Source: Burkholderia guangdongensis (lineage in GTDB: Bacteria > Pseudomonadota > Gammaproteobacteria > Burkholderiales > Burkholderiaceae). Taken from it: a stretch of 64,000 bases of DNA. This document shows, one piece after another, positions 18,901 to 27,908 of this stretch (positions are counted from its first letter, which is position 1; each line of letters begins with the position of its first letter). The position numbers and the translations under genes are program-made. Location: the NCBI RefSeq assembly GCF_013403875.1, contig NZ_JACBNX010000004.1, forward strand, positions 248,001 through 312,000, read 5' to 3'. The notes under the pieces are model-generated. The model was not told where the DNA came from. It saw nothing but the letters and a program-made list of their open reading frames with translations, and ran no database searches.

Positions 18901-19550
18901 TGCGCCGCTTCGCGCGGCAGAAGCTCGGCGAGTTGAAAGAAGGCCGCGACAAGCTCGTGGCCGGCGTGATCGCGTCGCTGCGCACGCAGATGACCCAGCG
19001 CGGCAAGATGCTGATCGCGCTGCTCGACGACGGTTCGGGCCAGTGCGAGATCACGGTCTTCAACGAGCAGTTCGACGCGAACAAGGCGCTGTTCAAGGAA
19101 GACGAACTGCTGATCGTGCAGGGGCAGGCGCGCAACGACGCGTTCACGGGCGGCATCCGCTTCACCGCCGATTCGGTGATGGATCTGGAGCGCGCGCGCA
19201 GCCGCTACGCGCAGGCGGTGCGGCTGACCGTGAACGGCAACGCGGACGCGGCGGTGCTGCGCCGCGTGCTCGAGCCGCATGTCGCGAAGGACGAGCCGGC
19301 CGCGAGCGTCGCCGAAGCGCCCGCGCCGCGCGGCGGCGGGCGCGAAGGTGGCCGCGAAGGTGGCCGTGAAGGCGGGCGCCGCGCGCCACCGCCCGCGCCG
19401 AACGGGCTCGCGGTGCAGATTCTCTACAGCAGCGCGCGCGCACAGGGCGAGATGCGCCTCGGCGACGCGTGGCGCGTGAAGCCGAGCGATGCGCTGCTCG
19501 CGGAGCTGCGCGCCGCATTCGGCGGCAGCGTGGCCGAGATCGCGTATTGA
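15996..19550 (+). CDS. dnaE: DNA polymerase III subunit alpha
   Basis: Replicative polymerase catalytic subunit, 1184 residues, normal for DnaE1. An N-terminal PHP domain ([13 protein letters not shown] onward) precedes the palm with catalytic acidic residues in MPDFDIDFC (D403, D405). [22 protein letters not shown] (split here as [11 protein letters not shown] and ITDLDP), the fingers, a helix-hairpin-helix region and the OB fold [17 protein letters not shown] follow. Near residues 1111-1128 there is a Gly/Arg/Glu insertion with three GREGG units just before the C-terminal tau-binding part. The start at 15996 matches the standard [12 protein letters not shown]. The long intergenic region with trhO holds the promoter; LPS genes follow at 57 bp. 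Confidence 0.97.
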   Translation: [1184 protein letters not shown]

Positions 19551-19607
19551 ACGTGCGACGCACGCCGGTTCGATTGCAAAGAGAGATTAACGAGGTTCAG
19601 TTGATGG

Positions 19608-20786
19608 ATGGATCAAGTTTTGGACCTGTTCCCCGCTGACCGTCCGCCGCGCACGATCCTGGTCGCCTGCACGCGTCGCATCGGCGATGTGCTGCTGACC
19701 ACGCCGCTCGTGCGTTCGCTGAAGGCCCGCTGGCCCGATGCGCAGATCGACATGCTGGTGTTCCGCGGCACCGAGGGCGTGCTCGAGAACAATCCCGATA
19801 TCCGGAGGGTGATCACGGTCGCGCAGCGTACCGGCATCGGCGAGCGTTTCGCCGATGCGATGCGGATCTGGCGCCGGTACGATCTGGCCTGCGCCGCGAT
19901 CAATTCGGACCGGCCGCGTTTTTATTGCTGGTTCGCGGGCCGCAAGCGCGTCGGCCTGCTGGAGCCCCGGCGCGTCACGCGTTTCAATCGCTGGATGCTC
20001 GATCGCCATGTGGTGGACGATGGCGACGTGCATACGGTCAACAGCGGCCTGCTGCTGGCGCGCGCGCTCGGGCTCACGCCGCTGGCCGACGTGGTGCCGC
20101 CGGGCATTGGCCGCGATGCCGCCGCGATCGCGCGTTTCGAGCAACGTTTCGATGGCGCCGGCGAGCTGCGGGGGCGACCCTATGTGGTGCTGCATCCGTA
20201 CCCGATGTATGCGTACAAGATGTGGCATCTGGACGGCTGGGTCGAGCTCGCGAAATGGTTGCAGGCGCAAGGTTTCGCGATCGCGTTGAGCGGTGGGCCG
20301 GCACAGGCCGAGCGCGACTATGCGGCGCAGCTCGCGAGCCGTTTGTCGGGCGTGGTGCTGAATCGGGCCGGGCAGTTTTCGCTGGCGGAAAGTGCCGAGA
20401 TGATTCGGCGCGCACGGCTTTACGTGGGCCCGGATACCAGCGCCACGCATATCGCGGCGGCCACCGGCACGCCGACGCTGGCTCTGTTCGGACCGTCGGA
20501 TCCGGTGCGCTGGGGGCCGTGGCCCCAGGGCTGGGAGGCGGGCGCCAGTCCCTGGCAACGCAAGGGCACGGCGCGGCATGGTAACGTGTACCTGCTGCAA
20601 GGCGAGGGCGCTTGCGTGCCGTGCCTCAAGGAAGGCTGCGAGCAGCATCTGGCGAGCCCGAGCGAATGCCTGACCACGCTGAGCGCGGCGCGCGTGATCC
20701 GTGCCGCGGCTGAATTATTGAACGTGCCGGTGCCCGTGGCGGCAGTGCGCGTTGACGCGATACCGAGAGAGAACAAGCATGTTTAG
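19608..20786 (+). CDS. Glycosyltransferase family 9 (heptosyltransferase-like)
   Basis: Predicted cytoplasmic-face transferase that adds a heptose-type sugar to the lipopolysaccharide core. The 392 residues have the GT9 two-Rossmann layout: CTRRIGDVLLTTPLVRSLKARWP near the N-terminus, then GPDTSATHIAAATGTPTLALFGPSDP (the nucleotide-sugar site; first ten residues GPDTSATHIA) near 270-300 and a C-terminal CVPCLKEGCEQHLASPSECL with four cysteines. The start ATG at 19608 has GAGG upstream; a second ATG at 19604 is out of frame. It opens a run of LPS core genes after dnaE and overlaps the next gene by eight bases. Exact sugar and acceptor are unknown. Confidence 0.88.
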   Translation: MDQVLDLFPADRPPRTILVACTRRIGDVLLTTPLVRSLKARWPDAQIDMLVFRGTEGVLENNPDIRRVITVAQRTGIGERFADAMRIWRRYDLACAAINSDRPRFYCWFAGRKRVGLLEPRRVTRFNRWMLDRHVVDDGDVHTVNSGLLLARALGLTPLADVVPPGIGRDAAAIARFEQRFDGAGELRGRPYVVLHPYPMYAYKMWHLDGWVELAKWLQAQGFAIALSGGPAQAERDYAAQLASRLSGVVLNRAGQFSLAESAEMIRRARLYVGPDTSATHIAAATGTPTLALFGPSDPVRWGPWPQGWEAGASPWQRKGTARHGNVYLLQGEGACVPCLKEGCEQHLASPSECLTTLSAARVIRAAAELLNVPVPVAAVRVDAIPRENKHV

Positions 20787-21717
20787 CATCCTGATTCCGA
20801 CCTGGAACAACCTGCCTTATCTGAAGCTGTGCATCGACAGTATCCGGCGGCATTCGGCTTATGAACATGAGATTCTCGTGCACGTGAACGACGGCAGCGA
20901 CGGTACCCTCGATTGGGTGCGCGAACAGGGCATCGCGCATACCTGGAGCCGCGGCAACGTCGGTGTGTGCGTGGCGTTGAACGACGTGGCGCGCCTTGCA
21001 ACGCGCGACTGGATCCTGTTCATGAACGATGACATGTTCTGTACGCCGGGCTGGGATCTGGCCTTCGAGGCCGCGCTGCGCAAGCTCGATCATTCGTGCG
21101 CGTACCTGTCCTCGCATCTGATCGAGCCCGCGAAGACCGGCAACGATCTGGTATCGGTCGGCGCATTCGGCACGAGTCCGGAAACCTTCGACGAGGCCGG
21201 CCTGCTTGCGCATGCCAGGCAGATCAAGACCGCCGACCGCGATGGTGTGGCCTCGCAGCCGACGCTCGTGAGCCGCGAGCTGTGGCACCGCGTCGGCGGC
21301 TACAGTATCGAGTTCGGGCCGGGCATGAGCAGTGACGACGACTTCCTGATCAAGCTCTGGCTGGTGGGTTGCCGCGTGTTCCGCATCGTCGGCGAAAGCC
21401 GCCTCTACCACTTCAGCTGCCGCAGCACCGGGCGTATCAAGCGAAACCGCGGCGGCCGCGAGTTCCTGATGAAGTGGGGGATCTCGCCGCGCGAATTCAA
21501 GCAGAAATACATGCGCGATGGTGCGGGCAAGCCGCGCGACGCGCTGCCCGATGTGCCGGTGCCGAGCCTGAAGAGCCGCGTGAAGCGCTTGATGTACGCG
21601 TTCGGCCGTTACCCGACGCTCGATCTCGCGGCATGGGAGCCGAATCTGCCGGCGCAGTTGCAGTTCATGTCGCTGGCCGAGCGCGACGCGAGGTCCAGCG
21701 AGAAGAGCAGCGTGTAA
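20779..21717 (+). CDS. Glycosyltransferase family 2
   Basis: GT-A fold transferase of 312 residues, with the N-terminal nucleotide-binding FSILIPTWNNLPYLKLCIDSI, the DxD-like MNDDMFCTPGWD (about 82-93) and a middle GGYSIEFGPGMSSDDDFLIKLW (split as GGYSIEF and SSDDDFLIK) acceptor loop. No signal or membrane segment is seen. Its ATG at 20779 overlaps the end of the GT9 gene, so coupled translation is likely. Context (GT9 before, GT17, WaaE-like GT2 and O-antigen ligase after) places it in LPS core or associated glycan assembly. The sugar is not predictable from sequence. Confidence 0.87.
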   Translation: MFSILIPTWNNLPYLKLCIDSIRRHSAYEHEILVHVNDGSDGTLDWVREQGIAHTWSRGNVGVCVALNDVARLATRDWILFMNDDMFCTPGWDLAFEAALRKLDHSCAYLSSHLIEPAKTGNDLVSVGAFGTSPETFDEAGLLAHARQIKTADRDGVASQPTLVSRELWHRVGGYSIEFGPGMSSDDDFLIKLWLVGCRVFRIVGESRLYHFSCRSTGRIKRNRGGREFLMKWGISPREFKQKYMRDGAGKPRDALPDVPVPSLKSRVKRLMYAFGRYPTLDLAAWEPNLPAQLQFMSLAERDARSSEKSSV

Positions 21718-21736
21718 GCGCGCTTTCGAGGTCGGC

Positions 21737-22582
21737 TCAGACCGGCCTCAGCCATTGTGCATAGCGTTCCTGATGCGCGACCAGATAGGCCGGAAACCGG
21801 GGGGCATCGAGCGTTTGCGCCAGGTAGTGGCTGTTCGGGTTGAGCAGATCGTCGCCGGCGCGGATCTTTGCATCGATATACGCGAAATCCTTGTATTCTT
21901 CGCGCACGAATTCCTGCTCGGCGATGCTCTCCATCTTCAGCACGATTTTCTCGGGCGGCAGCACCCACGTAAAATGCCAGCCGCCCGGGCTCAGGTGCTG
22001 AACCTCGAAACGCCGGAACCACGCGCGGCGCAGCGAGCGCAGCGGCCCCGACGATTTGTATGAGCGTACCGCCGTGACGGTGCCGAAAAACTTTTCGACC
22101 TGACGCATCGTGGTGATCTTGGAGCCGGTCCAGATCGCGGGCTGGTCATTTTCCCGCACCAGCAGATTGTTCAGGAAGTACGCATACGCGTGCTGCTGGA
22201 AATCGCCGCGGCGGTAGCGCGGGTCGTATGTGCGGATCGTGGCCGGATATGGAATCTCGTCGAGATCCGAGACCAGGATCCAGTCATCGGGCCGGGCGTC
22301 GTGCAGGCCATGGATCAGGTAGTTGCGCTGGTAGTTCTCGTTCTTCCACGCGCTGCGCGCGCCCGGCGGGAAATGATCGACCACCAGGTAACGAATCTTG
22401 TCGCGGTATTTCGCGAATTTCTCGATGTCGAAATGGAGCGGTTTCGGATTGCCGGTTTGCGTATAGACCGCCTCTGAAATCACGAAGTAATCGACATGGT
22501 CCCACAGCGTTTCGAGCCGCAGCTCGAGCAGCATGTCCTCGTTGAAATAGCAGAAACAATCGTAGATCTTCGGGCGGGTCAT
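21737..22582 (-). CDS. Glycosyltransferase family 17 (MGAT3-like)
   Basis: A 281-residue protein resembling the GT17 family, known mainly from animal beta-1,4-mannosyl-glycoprotein N-acetylglucosaminyltransferase (MGAT3) and from some bacteria. It shows the family landmarks YDCFCYFNEDMLLELRLETL at the N-terminus, FVISEAVYTQTGNPKPLHF, WKNENYQRNYLIHGL and DDWILVSDLDEIP with a DLDEIP metal/sugar site. It is on the opposite strand to the first two glycosyltransferases and overlaps the following gene's end (ATGA at 22579-22582). In this cluster it probably adds an amino-sugar or hexose to LPS; that is inference. Confidence 0.8.
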   Translation of the reverse strand: MTRPKIYDCFCYFNEDMLLELRLETLWDHVDYFVISEAVYTQTGNPKPLHFDIEKFAKYRDKIRYLVVDHFPPGARSAWKNENYQRNYLIHGLHDARPDDWILVSDLDEIPYPATIRTYDPRYRRGDFQQHAYAYFLNNLLVRENDQPAIWTGSKITTMRQVEKFFGTVTAVRSYKSSGPLRSLRRAWFRRFEVQHLSPGGWHFTWVLPPEKIVLKMESIAEQEFVREEYKDFAYIDAKIRAGDDLLNPNSHYLAQTLDAPRFPAYLVAHQERYAQWLRPV

Positions 22583-23379
22583 TGTCGGGCTTGCGGTTCG
22601 TTGCCGCGGATGTCGTCACGGAGCAGCATCATCTTGAGATAGCGATAGTACGAGGCTTCGGCGTTCGACACGGCGAGGATGAAGCCCATTTTCCCGTCGA
22701 GGAAACCGAGTTTGACGACATAGGTGCGGATGAAATTCCACATGCCGTGCAGCACCGCGCGGCGCAGGCCACCGTGTTTGCCGCGCGCGACTTTCTGCGC
22801 GGCGCCGTAGCTCGAATAGCTGTCGATTTTGCCGAGTACTTCGGAAAAATCGCGGTACGTGTAATGCAGTAGCGGTGTTTTCAGCCGCTCGCCGCGCGTG
22901 CCGTCGACGCCAATCACCCGTTCGTGCACCAGGTCGTCGGAGAAGCGCGCCCGGCCGCGCCGGAACAGGCGCAGCACGTAGTCGGGGCTCCAGCCGCTAT
23001 GATGGATCCAGGCGCCGCAGTAATTGGAGCGGCGCGGGAGATCGTACAGCTCGGCCGTGGGGGCGGCGATGCAGGCCAGGATTTCGTCGCGCAGTTCTGC
23101 CGGAACGCGCTCGTCGGCATCGATCGACAGCACCCAGGTGCCGCGCGCCTGATCCAGCGCACGCTGCTTTTGTGGCCCGAAGCCTGGCCAGTCGGTTTCA
23201 TGAACGATGGCGCCATGCTCGCGGCAGATTGCCTGCGTGCCGTCGGTGCTGCCCGAATCGAACACGATGATTTCATCGACCCACGGTTTCAGCGACGCGA
23301 GGCAGGCGCCGATATCGCAAGCCTCGTTCTTGGTGATGATGATGGCGCTGAGAGTGGGAGGGGCGGAACGGTCGCTCAT
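22579..23379 (-). CDS. WaaE-like glycosyltransferase family 2
   Basis: A 266-residue inverting GT2 of the type that adds a beta-1,4-glucose to the first heptose of the LPS inner core (WaaE in enteric bacteria). It shows SAIIITKNEACDIGACLASL, the DSGSTDGT nucleotide-binding turn, the IDADERVP acidic motif and the C-terminal membrane-associated FLDGKMGFILAVSNAEASYYRYLKM region (split as FLDGKMGFILAV). The ATG at 23379 removes an N-terminal extension that would be compositionally odd. It is translated before the GT17 gene (four-base overlap). The core assignment rests on context and family; the acceptor is not proved. Confidence 0.85.
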   Translation of the reverse strand: MSDRSAPPTLSAIIITKNEACDIGACLASLKPWVDEIIVFDSGSTDGTQAICREHGAIVHETDWPGFGPQKQRALDQARGTWVLSIDADERVPAELRDEILACIAAPTAELYDLPRRSNYCGAWIHHSGWSPDYVLRLFRRGRARFSDDLVHERVIGVDGTRGERLKTPLLHYTYRDFSEVLGKIDSYSSYGAAQKVARGKHGGLRRAVLHGMWNFIRTYVVKLGFLDGKMGFILAVSNAEASYYRYLKMMLLRDDIRGNEPQARQ

Positions 23380-23574
23380 GAGGTGCGATGCATGGGTCGA
23401 GGCAGGTCTGGCAGGCGCGGCGAGGCTCGCGCAAGTATAGCAAGCTCGTGGTGCGGCAAACTCTCGCAGGCAAGACCCGTCACTCGGCATCCCCGCCGGG
23501 CCGAGTGTGCCGGGCCTCTGTGCTATTCTCCAGCCGGGTAAATTCAGGCGATTATTTTGCGGTATCCGAAATCA

Positions 23575-24915
23575 ATGAGCATGTTGTTCGACCGTGTGCG
23601 GCTCGGCGCGTTGTGCCAGTCGCGGCCGCTGGAGAGTGCTGCACCCGGTTGCCGATGGGGCGATTTCACGGCGGTGCTGGTGGCCGGGTTGGGCGTGGCC
23701 GGATACCTGAGTTTGCGTGGTGCGACCAACGCGGCTTTGTTCATCTTGTTGTTTCTCGCGTTACTGCACGGCCGGGCGTGGTGGGCCGAATCGCGTGGCC
23801 GGTGGCACCGCTTCGTGCCGTTGATGGTGGCGCTGGCCGCGCCGATCGTGGCGCTCGCGATGGGGCAGCTGTTCCGGCAGGCATGGGTGCTGAAGGCCTA
23901 CGATGCGCCGTCGCGAATGCTGCTTGCGATTCCGGTTCTGCTGTACTTCCACCAGCGACGCATCGACTTCGCCCGCATCGTGGGCTACGCCGCGCCGCTG
24001 GGTCTGTACGTGATGCTGCTCGAGGTCTGGCTGGATCCGGCGGCATCGGCCCAATGGGGCAGCCGCTATGCCACTTATTTCGTCGATACCGACACGTTCG
24101 GGGTATACGGCCTGGTGCTGACGGGCTTTTGTCTGTTCAGCCTTCGTTTCACCTCGGGCTGGAGCGGGGTGCTGCTGACGGGATGGCAGTCGCTTGGCGT
24201 GCTCGTCGGCATCTATCTGGTCATCGGCTCCGGCACGCGTACCGCGTGGTATGTGATACCGGTGGTGTTCGCGCTCTGGCTCTGGCTGAACCGGCGCCAC
24301 GTCAAGCCGTGGTGGCTGGCGGCATGCATCGTGGTACTGGCCGCCGTGCTGATGCTCGATCATGGCATTGCCGCACGGGTGCTCAGCGGCTACAACGAGA
24401 TCCATCAATGGTTGACCGGTACCCAGCGCGATACCTCGGCGGGCCTGCGCTTGACCATGTGGCACATGTCGTGGGAGCTGTTCAAGCATCGGCCGTGGAG
24501 CGGCTATGGCGATACCGGCTACCTCGCTTATCTGAGCCAGCCGTGGATCACCTCGATCGCGCCGCCGTCGCAGGCGATCGCGATCGAACACGGCCCGCAT
24601 AACGAACTGCTGGCGAATCTGCTGCGCTCGGGCGTAGCCGGCGGTATGGCGGTGTTGTGCCAGTTCCTGATTCCGCTGGCGTTCTTCTGGAAACGGCGCA
24701 ACGCTGCCGATGCCGTCGCGATGCGTGCGAGCCGGCTCGGCCTGCTTTATATCGTCTGCGTGATGTCGATGAGTGTCGGCTTCGAGATGTTTACGCTGAA
24801 ATACACCGCGTCGTTTTACGGCTTGATGATCGCGTGCCTGGGCGCCCAGGTGTTATGGAGCGAACAGGCGGCGCGACAGGCTGCGCCGCTCACGAACGAG
24901 GCGGCGCGAGGATGA
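23575..24915 (+). CDS. waaL: O-antigen ligase (WaaL family)
   Basis: Inner-membrane ligase that transfers undecaprenyl-linked O antigen to lipid A-core in the periplasm. The 446 residues contain about 10-12 hydrophobic helices. Between about residues 320 and 350 lies the large periplasmic loop with EHGPHNELLANLLRSGVAGG; its histidine in HNE is the residue known to be critical in WaaL. GSGTRTAWYVIP, another family motif, is at about 212-223. I chose the ATG at 23575; a TTG at 23557 and an ATG at 23581 are alternatives and no SD decides. It overlaps the next gene by four bases. Placement next to core glycosyltransferases and msbA supports the role. Confidence 0.88.
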   Translation: MSMLFDRVRLGALCQSRPLESAAPGCRWGDFTAVLVAGLGVAGYLSLRGATNAALFILLFLALLHGRAWWAESRGRWHRFVPLMVALAAPIVALAMGQLFRQAWVLKAYDAPSRMLLAIPVLLYFHQRRIDFARIVGYAAPLGLYVMLLEVWLDPAASAQWGSRYATYFVDTDTFGVYGLVLTGFCLFSLRFTSGWSGVLLTGWQSLGVLVGIYLVIGSGTRTAWYVIPVVFALWLWLNRRHVKPWWLAACIVVLAAVLMLDHGIAARVLSGYNEIHQWLTGTQRDTSAGLRLTMWHMSWELFKHRPWSGYGDTGYLAYLSQPWITSIAPPSQAIAIEHGPHNELLANLLRSGVAGGMAVLCQFLIPLAFFWKRRNAADAVAMRASRLGLLYIVCVMSMSVGFEMFTLKYTASFYGLMIACLGAQVLWSEQAARQAAPLTNEAARG

Positions 24916-25907
24916 GCAGATATACCAGGATCAGGGTGGTGTGCCCCGGTGGCGCGATGACGGCCGGCCCGGAGGCCTTGCATCAACTGGTGGCCGAACT
25001 GAACCGGCTGGGGCAGGCCGCGGCGATTGTCTACAGCCCGTTCGACCGGAAATTCGATACGCCCGAGCCGTACCGTAAGTACGCGGCTCCGGTGGAGCCC
25101 TATGCGGACGAACCCGGCACGCTGATCGTGTTTCCGGAGATCATGCCGACCGATGCGTTGCGGGTGAAGCACGCCGATGCGGCGATCTGGTGGATGTCGC
25201 TGAACAATTACACGTGCGTGCGCTACGGTAACCCGCTGCGCGATCGCTTCCGCTACTTCAAGGCCTGGGTGAAGGGCAAGCGCCCGCTGGGCGGGGTCGG
25301 TGCGCTTCGGCATCTGAAGCATTTCGCTCAGAGCCACCATGCGCAGGCGTATCTCGAGGCGCGCGGTTTCGAGGTGCTGCCGCTGACGGATTCGATTCCG
25401 GTCTATACCGATCCGGCTTATCTGGCTGCGTTGCCGCAGCGGCTCGCACACGCGGAGCATGGCGACGTGATTCTGTATAACCCGAGCAAGGGGCGAGCCA
25501 TTACGGAGCGCTTGATCCGCGCCTATCCGCAATGGCAGTTCAAGCCGCTGCGTGGTCTGAACCGGGAGCAGCTTGCCGACGCGTTTTGCGCGGCAAAGGT
25601 GTATATCGATTTCGGCCACCATCCGGGCCGCGACCGCCTGCCGCGCGAGGCTGCCGTTCATGGTTGCTGCGTCGTGACGGCCCGGCATGGTTCGGCTGGC
25701 AACCCGGTGGATGTGCCGATTCCGGCCAAGTACAAGCTGGAACCGAAGACGAGCCGGTTCGTCGACCAGTTCGGTCAGATCATCGGCGCGATTTTTGGCG
25801 ATTTCGCGGGCAGTTCGGCCGAATTCGAGCCGTACCGGCGCATGATTCACGCCGAGGCCGGCGTGTTCGAGGCGCAGATCAGGGATGCGTTCGGGCTCGC
25901 GGCGTAA
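24912..25907 (+). CDS. LPS-cluster protein, glycosyltransferase-like, unassigned
   Basis: A 331-residue protein whose family I cannot name with confidence. No signal peptide or membrane segment is seen. Features include a nucleotide-sugar-like N-terminus (IRVVCPGGAMTAGPEALHQL), a Trp-rich stretch IWWMSLNNYTCVRYG, and a C-terminal half with YIDFGHHPGRDRLPREAAVHGC that resembles the donor-binding part of GT-B enzymes (GHHPGRDRLPREAA matches the Glu-containing GPGRVPREAA type motif). The ATGA overlap with waaL links it to the LPS operon. A core or O-antigen glycosyltransferase or WaaZ-type modifying enzyme are candidate roles. Confidence 0.8.
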   Translation: MSRYTRIRVVCPGGAMTAGPEALHQLVAELNRLGQAAAIVYSPFDRKFDTPEPYRKYAAPVEPYADEPGTLIVFPEIMPTDALRVKHADAAIWWMSLNNYTCVRYGNPLRDRFRYFKAWVKGKRPLGGVGALRHLKHFAQSHHAQAYLEARGFEVLPLTDSIPVYTDPAYLAALPQRLAHAEHGDVILYNPSKGRAITERLIRAYPQWQFKPLRGLNREQLADAFCAAKVYIDFGHHPGRDRLPREAAVHGCCVVTARHGSAGNPVDVPIPAKYKLEPKTSRFVDQFGQIIGAIFGDFAGSSAEFEPYRRMIHAEAGVFEAQIRDAFGLAA

Positions 25908-25931
25908 CACGCTCAGCGTGACCGGCGCGTT

Positions 25932-25962
25932 TTGCCAAGCATGGAATCAGCCGACTTATAAT
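25932..25962 (+). promoter_or_regulatory. msbA promoter
   Basis: TTGCCA (25932-25937) and a perfect TATAAT (25957-25962) with a 19-bp spacer, about 55 bp before the msbA TTG. The spacing is slightly long but the -10 is exact. Confidence 0.6.
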
Positions 25963-26018
25963 CTGCCCCAATTCGCGGCATCACCCGGGCCCTTCCGTAT
26001 TCGCATCAAAGGATCGTC

Positions 26019-27803
26019 TTGAGCAAGCATCAATCCAGCCTCAGAAAACCGGTCGGCGGCGCGCAGACGCAAACCTCCGAAGTCGGCAAGCGGCTCTGGC
26101 CCTATGTCCGCCCGCTGATCGGCATGCTCCTGCTCGGAGTGCTCGCGATGGCCGTCAGTTCGGCCACCGATGCCGGCATCCCGGCACTGCTCAAGCCGCT
26201 CCTCGATCACGGCTTCGGCGCCAACGCCAGCCGTCAGGCGGTGTGGTTCGTGCCGATTGCCGTGATCGGCCTGGCCTTCGCGCGAGGCATCGCGCAGTAC
26301 GCGTCGCAATATTTGCTGTCCTACGTGTCGAACCGCATCCTGCTGAAGATGCGCCTCGATATGTTCAACCGTATGATCAATACCGGCGCGTCGTTTTTCC
26401 AGCGCGAAACCGCGAGCACGGTGATCAACGCGATCGTGTTCGAGGTCAACCAGATCCTCAACGTGCTCGTCAGCGTGATGGTGACGCTGGTGCGCGACTC
26501 GCTGACCGTGGTGTTTCTGCTCGGCTACCTCTTCTATCTGAACTGGCGCCTGACGCTGATCATCGCGGTGATTCTGCCCGGCATCGGCTGGTTCGTGAGC
26601 AAGATCAACCGCCGTCTGCGTCAACTCGGCCGCGATCAGCAAATGCTGACCAACGACCTGTCGTACATCGTCGAAGAGACCGTGGCCGGCTACAAGGTCG
26701 TGAAGATCCATAACGGCGAGCAATACGAAATCTCGCGCTTCGGCGAAATGGCCACACGCCTGCGCGGCTATGCGATGCGCATGACCGTGGCCGGCGGCCT
26801 GGCACAGCCGCTCACGCAGTTCCTCGCGTCGATCGCGCTGGCAATCGTGATCACCGTCGCGGTGGTGCAGTCGGCGCACGACCAGACCACGGTAGGCGGC
26901 TTCGTCGCGTTCGTGACGTCGATGTTGCTGATCATTTCGCCGCTCAAGCATCTGATCGACGTGAACCAGCCGTTGCAGCGCGCCGTGACCGCGTGCGAGC
27001 TGATCTTCGGCCTGATCGACGAACCGATCGAGGACAAGGGCGGCAGCCGTTCGCTGGACCGCGCACGCGGCGAGATCGAATTCGAGAGCGTGACGTTCGG
27101 CTATACCGAAGGCGGGCGCAATACGCTCGACGGCATTTCGTTCAAGGTCGCCCCCGGCGAGATGGTCGCGCTGGCGGGCCCGTCGGGCAGTGGCAAGACC
27201 ACACTGGTGAATCTGCTGCCGCGCTTTTTCTCGCCGGTCGGCGGCACGATCCGGGTCGACGGCGTGCCGCTGGCCGACTACGACGTGCATGCGCTGCGTA
27301 GCCAGATCGCGATGGTGAGCCAGGACGTCGTGCTGTTCAACGACACGATCGCCGCGAACGTCGCCTACGGCCAGACGCCGGACCGCGCGCGCGTGCTGGC
27401 CGCGCTCGACGCGGCGAACCTCGCGGACGCGGTCGCCGCGATGCCCGACGGCATCGACGCGATGGTCGGCGGCAACGGGATGCGGCTGTCGGGCGGCCAG
27501 CGGCAGCGCCTCGCGATCGCGCGCGCGATCTACAAGGATGCGCCGATCCTGATTCTCGACGAGGCGACGTCGGCGCTCGACTCCGAATCGGAGCGCCACG
27601 TACAGGCGGCGCTCGAGCGGCTGATGGAGGGCCGCACGACGCTCGTGATCGCGCACCGGCTGTCGACGATCGAGCGGGCGGACCGCATCCTCGTTCTCGA
27701 GGCGGGCCGGATCGCGGAGTCGGGAAGTCATCGCGAACTGCTGTTGCGCGACGGCCTCTACGCGCATCTGCACAAGATCCAGTATCAGCAGCAGACCGCG
27801 TAA
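26019..27803 (+). CDS. msbA: Lipid A export ATP-binding/permease protein MsbA
   Basis: Homodimeric ABC exporter that flips lipid A-core across the inner membrane. The 594 residues have six membrane helices (about 1-325) and a nucleotide-binding domain with Walker [10 protein letters not shown] (about 387-395), signature [14 protein letters not shown], Walker [14 protein letters not shown] and H-loop AHRLSTI. Translation appears to start at TTG 26019, with SD AAAGGA six bases upstream; no ATG gives the correct N-terminus. The gene follows the LPS core cluster and has its own promoter. The MsbA assignment rather than a generic exporter rests on this context and length. Confidence 0.92.
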   Translation: MSKHQSSLRKPVGGAQTQTSEVGKRLWPYVRPLIGMLLLGVLAMAVSSATDAGIPALLKPLLDHGFGANASRQAVWFVPIAVIGLAFARGIAQYASQYLLSYVSNRILLKMRLDMFNRMINTGASFFQRETASTVINAIVFEVNQILNVLVSVMVTLVRDSLTVVFLLGYLFYLNWRLTLIIAVILPGIGWFVSKINRRLRQLGRDQQMLTNDLSYIVEETVAGYKVVKIHNGEQYEISRFGEMATRLRGYAMRMTVAGGLAQPLTQFLASIALAIVITVAVVQSAHDQTTVGGFVAFVTSMLLIISPLKHLIDVNQPLQRAVTACELIFGLIDEPIEDKGGSRSLDRARGEIEFESVTFGYTEGGRNTLDGISFKVAPGEMVALAGPSGSGKTTLVNLLPRFFSPVGGTIRVDGVPLADYDVHALRSQIAMVSQDVVLFNDTIAANVAYGQTPDRARVLAALDAANLADAVAAMPDGIDAMVGGNGMRLSGGQRQRLAIARAIYKDAPILILDEATSALDSESERHVQAALERLMEGRTTLVIAHRLSTIERADRILVLEAGRIAESGSHRELLLRDGLYAHLHKIQYQQQTA

Positions 27804-27908
27804 ATGCGGCCCACGCGGCTCGCCGGACCTCATGCGAACCCATATCGTGTGCTACGCTTTTCAACGCATGCTGCAATCGATTCACTTGTCCTAATGAGGG
27901 AGTCCGTC

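Noticed and set aside
15999..19280. Long open frame antisense to dnaE
   Set aside because: Shadow frame of the GC3-rich dnaE gene with no recognisable domain.
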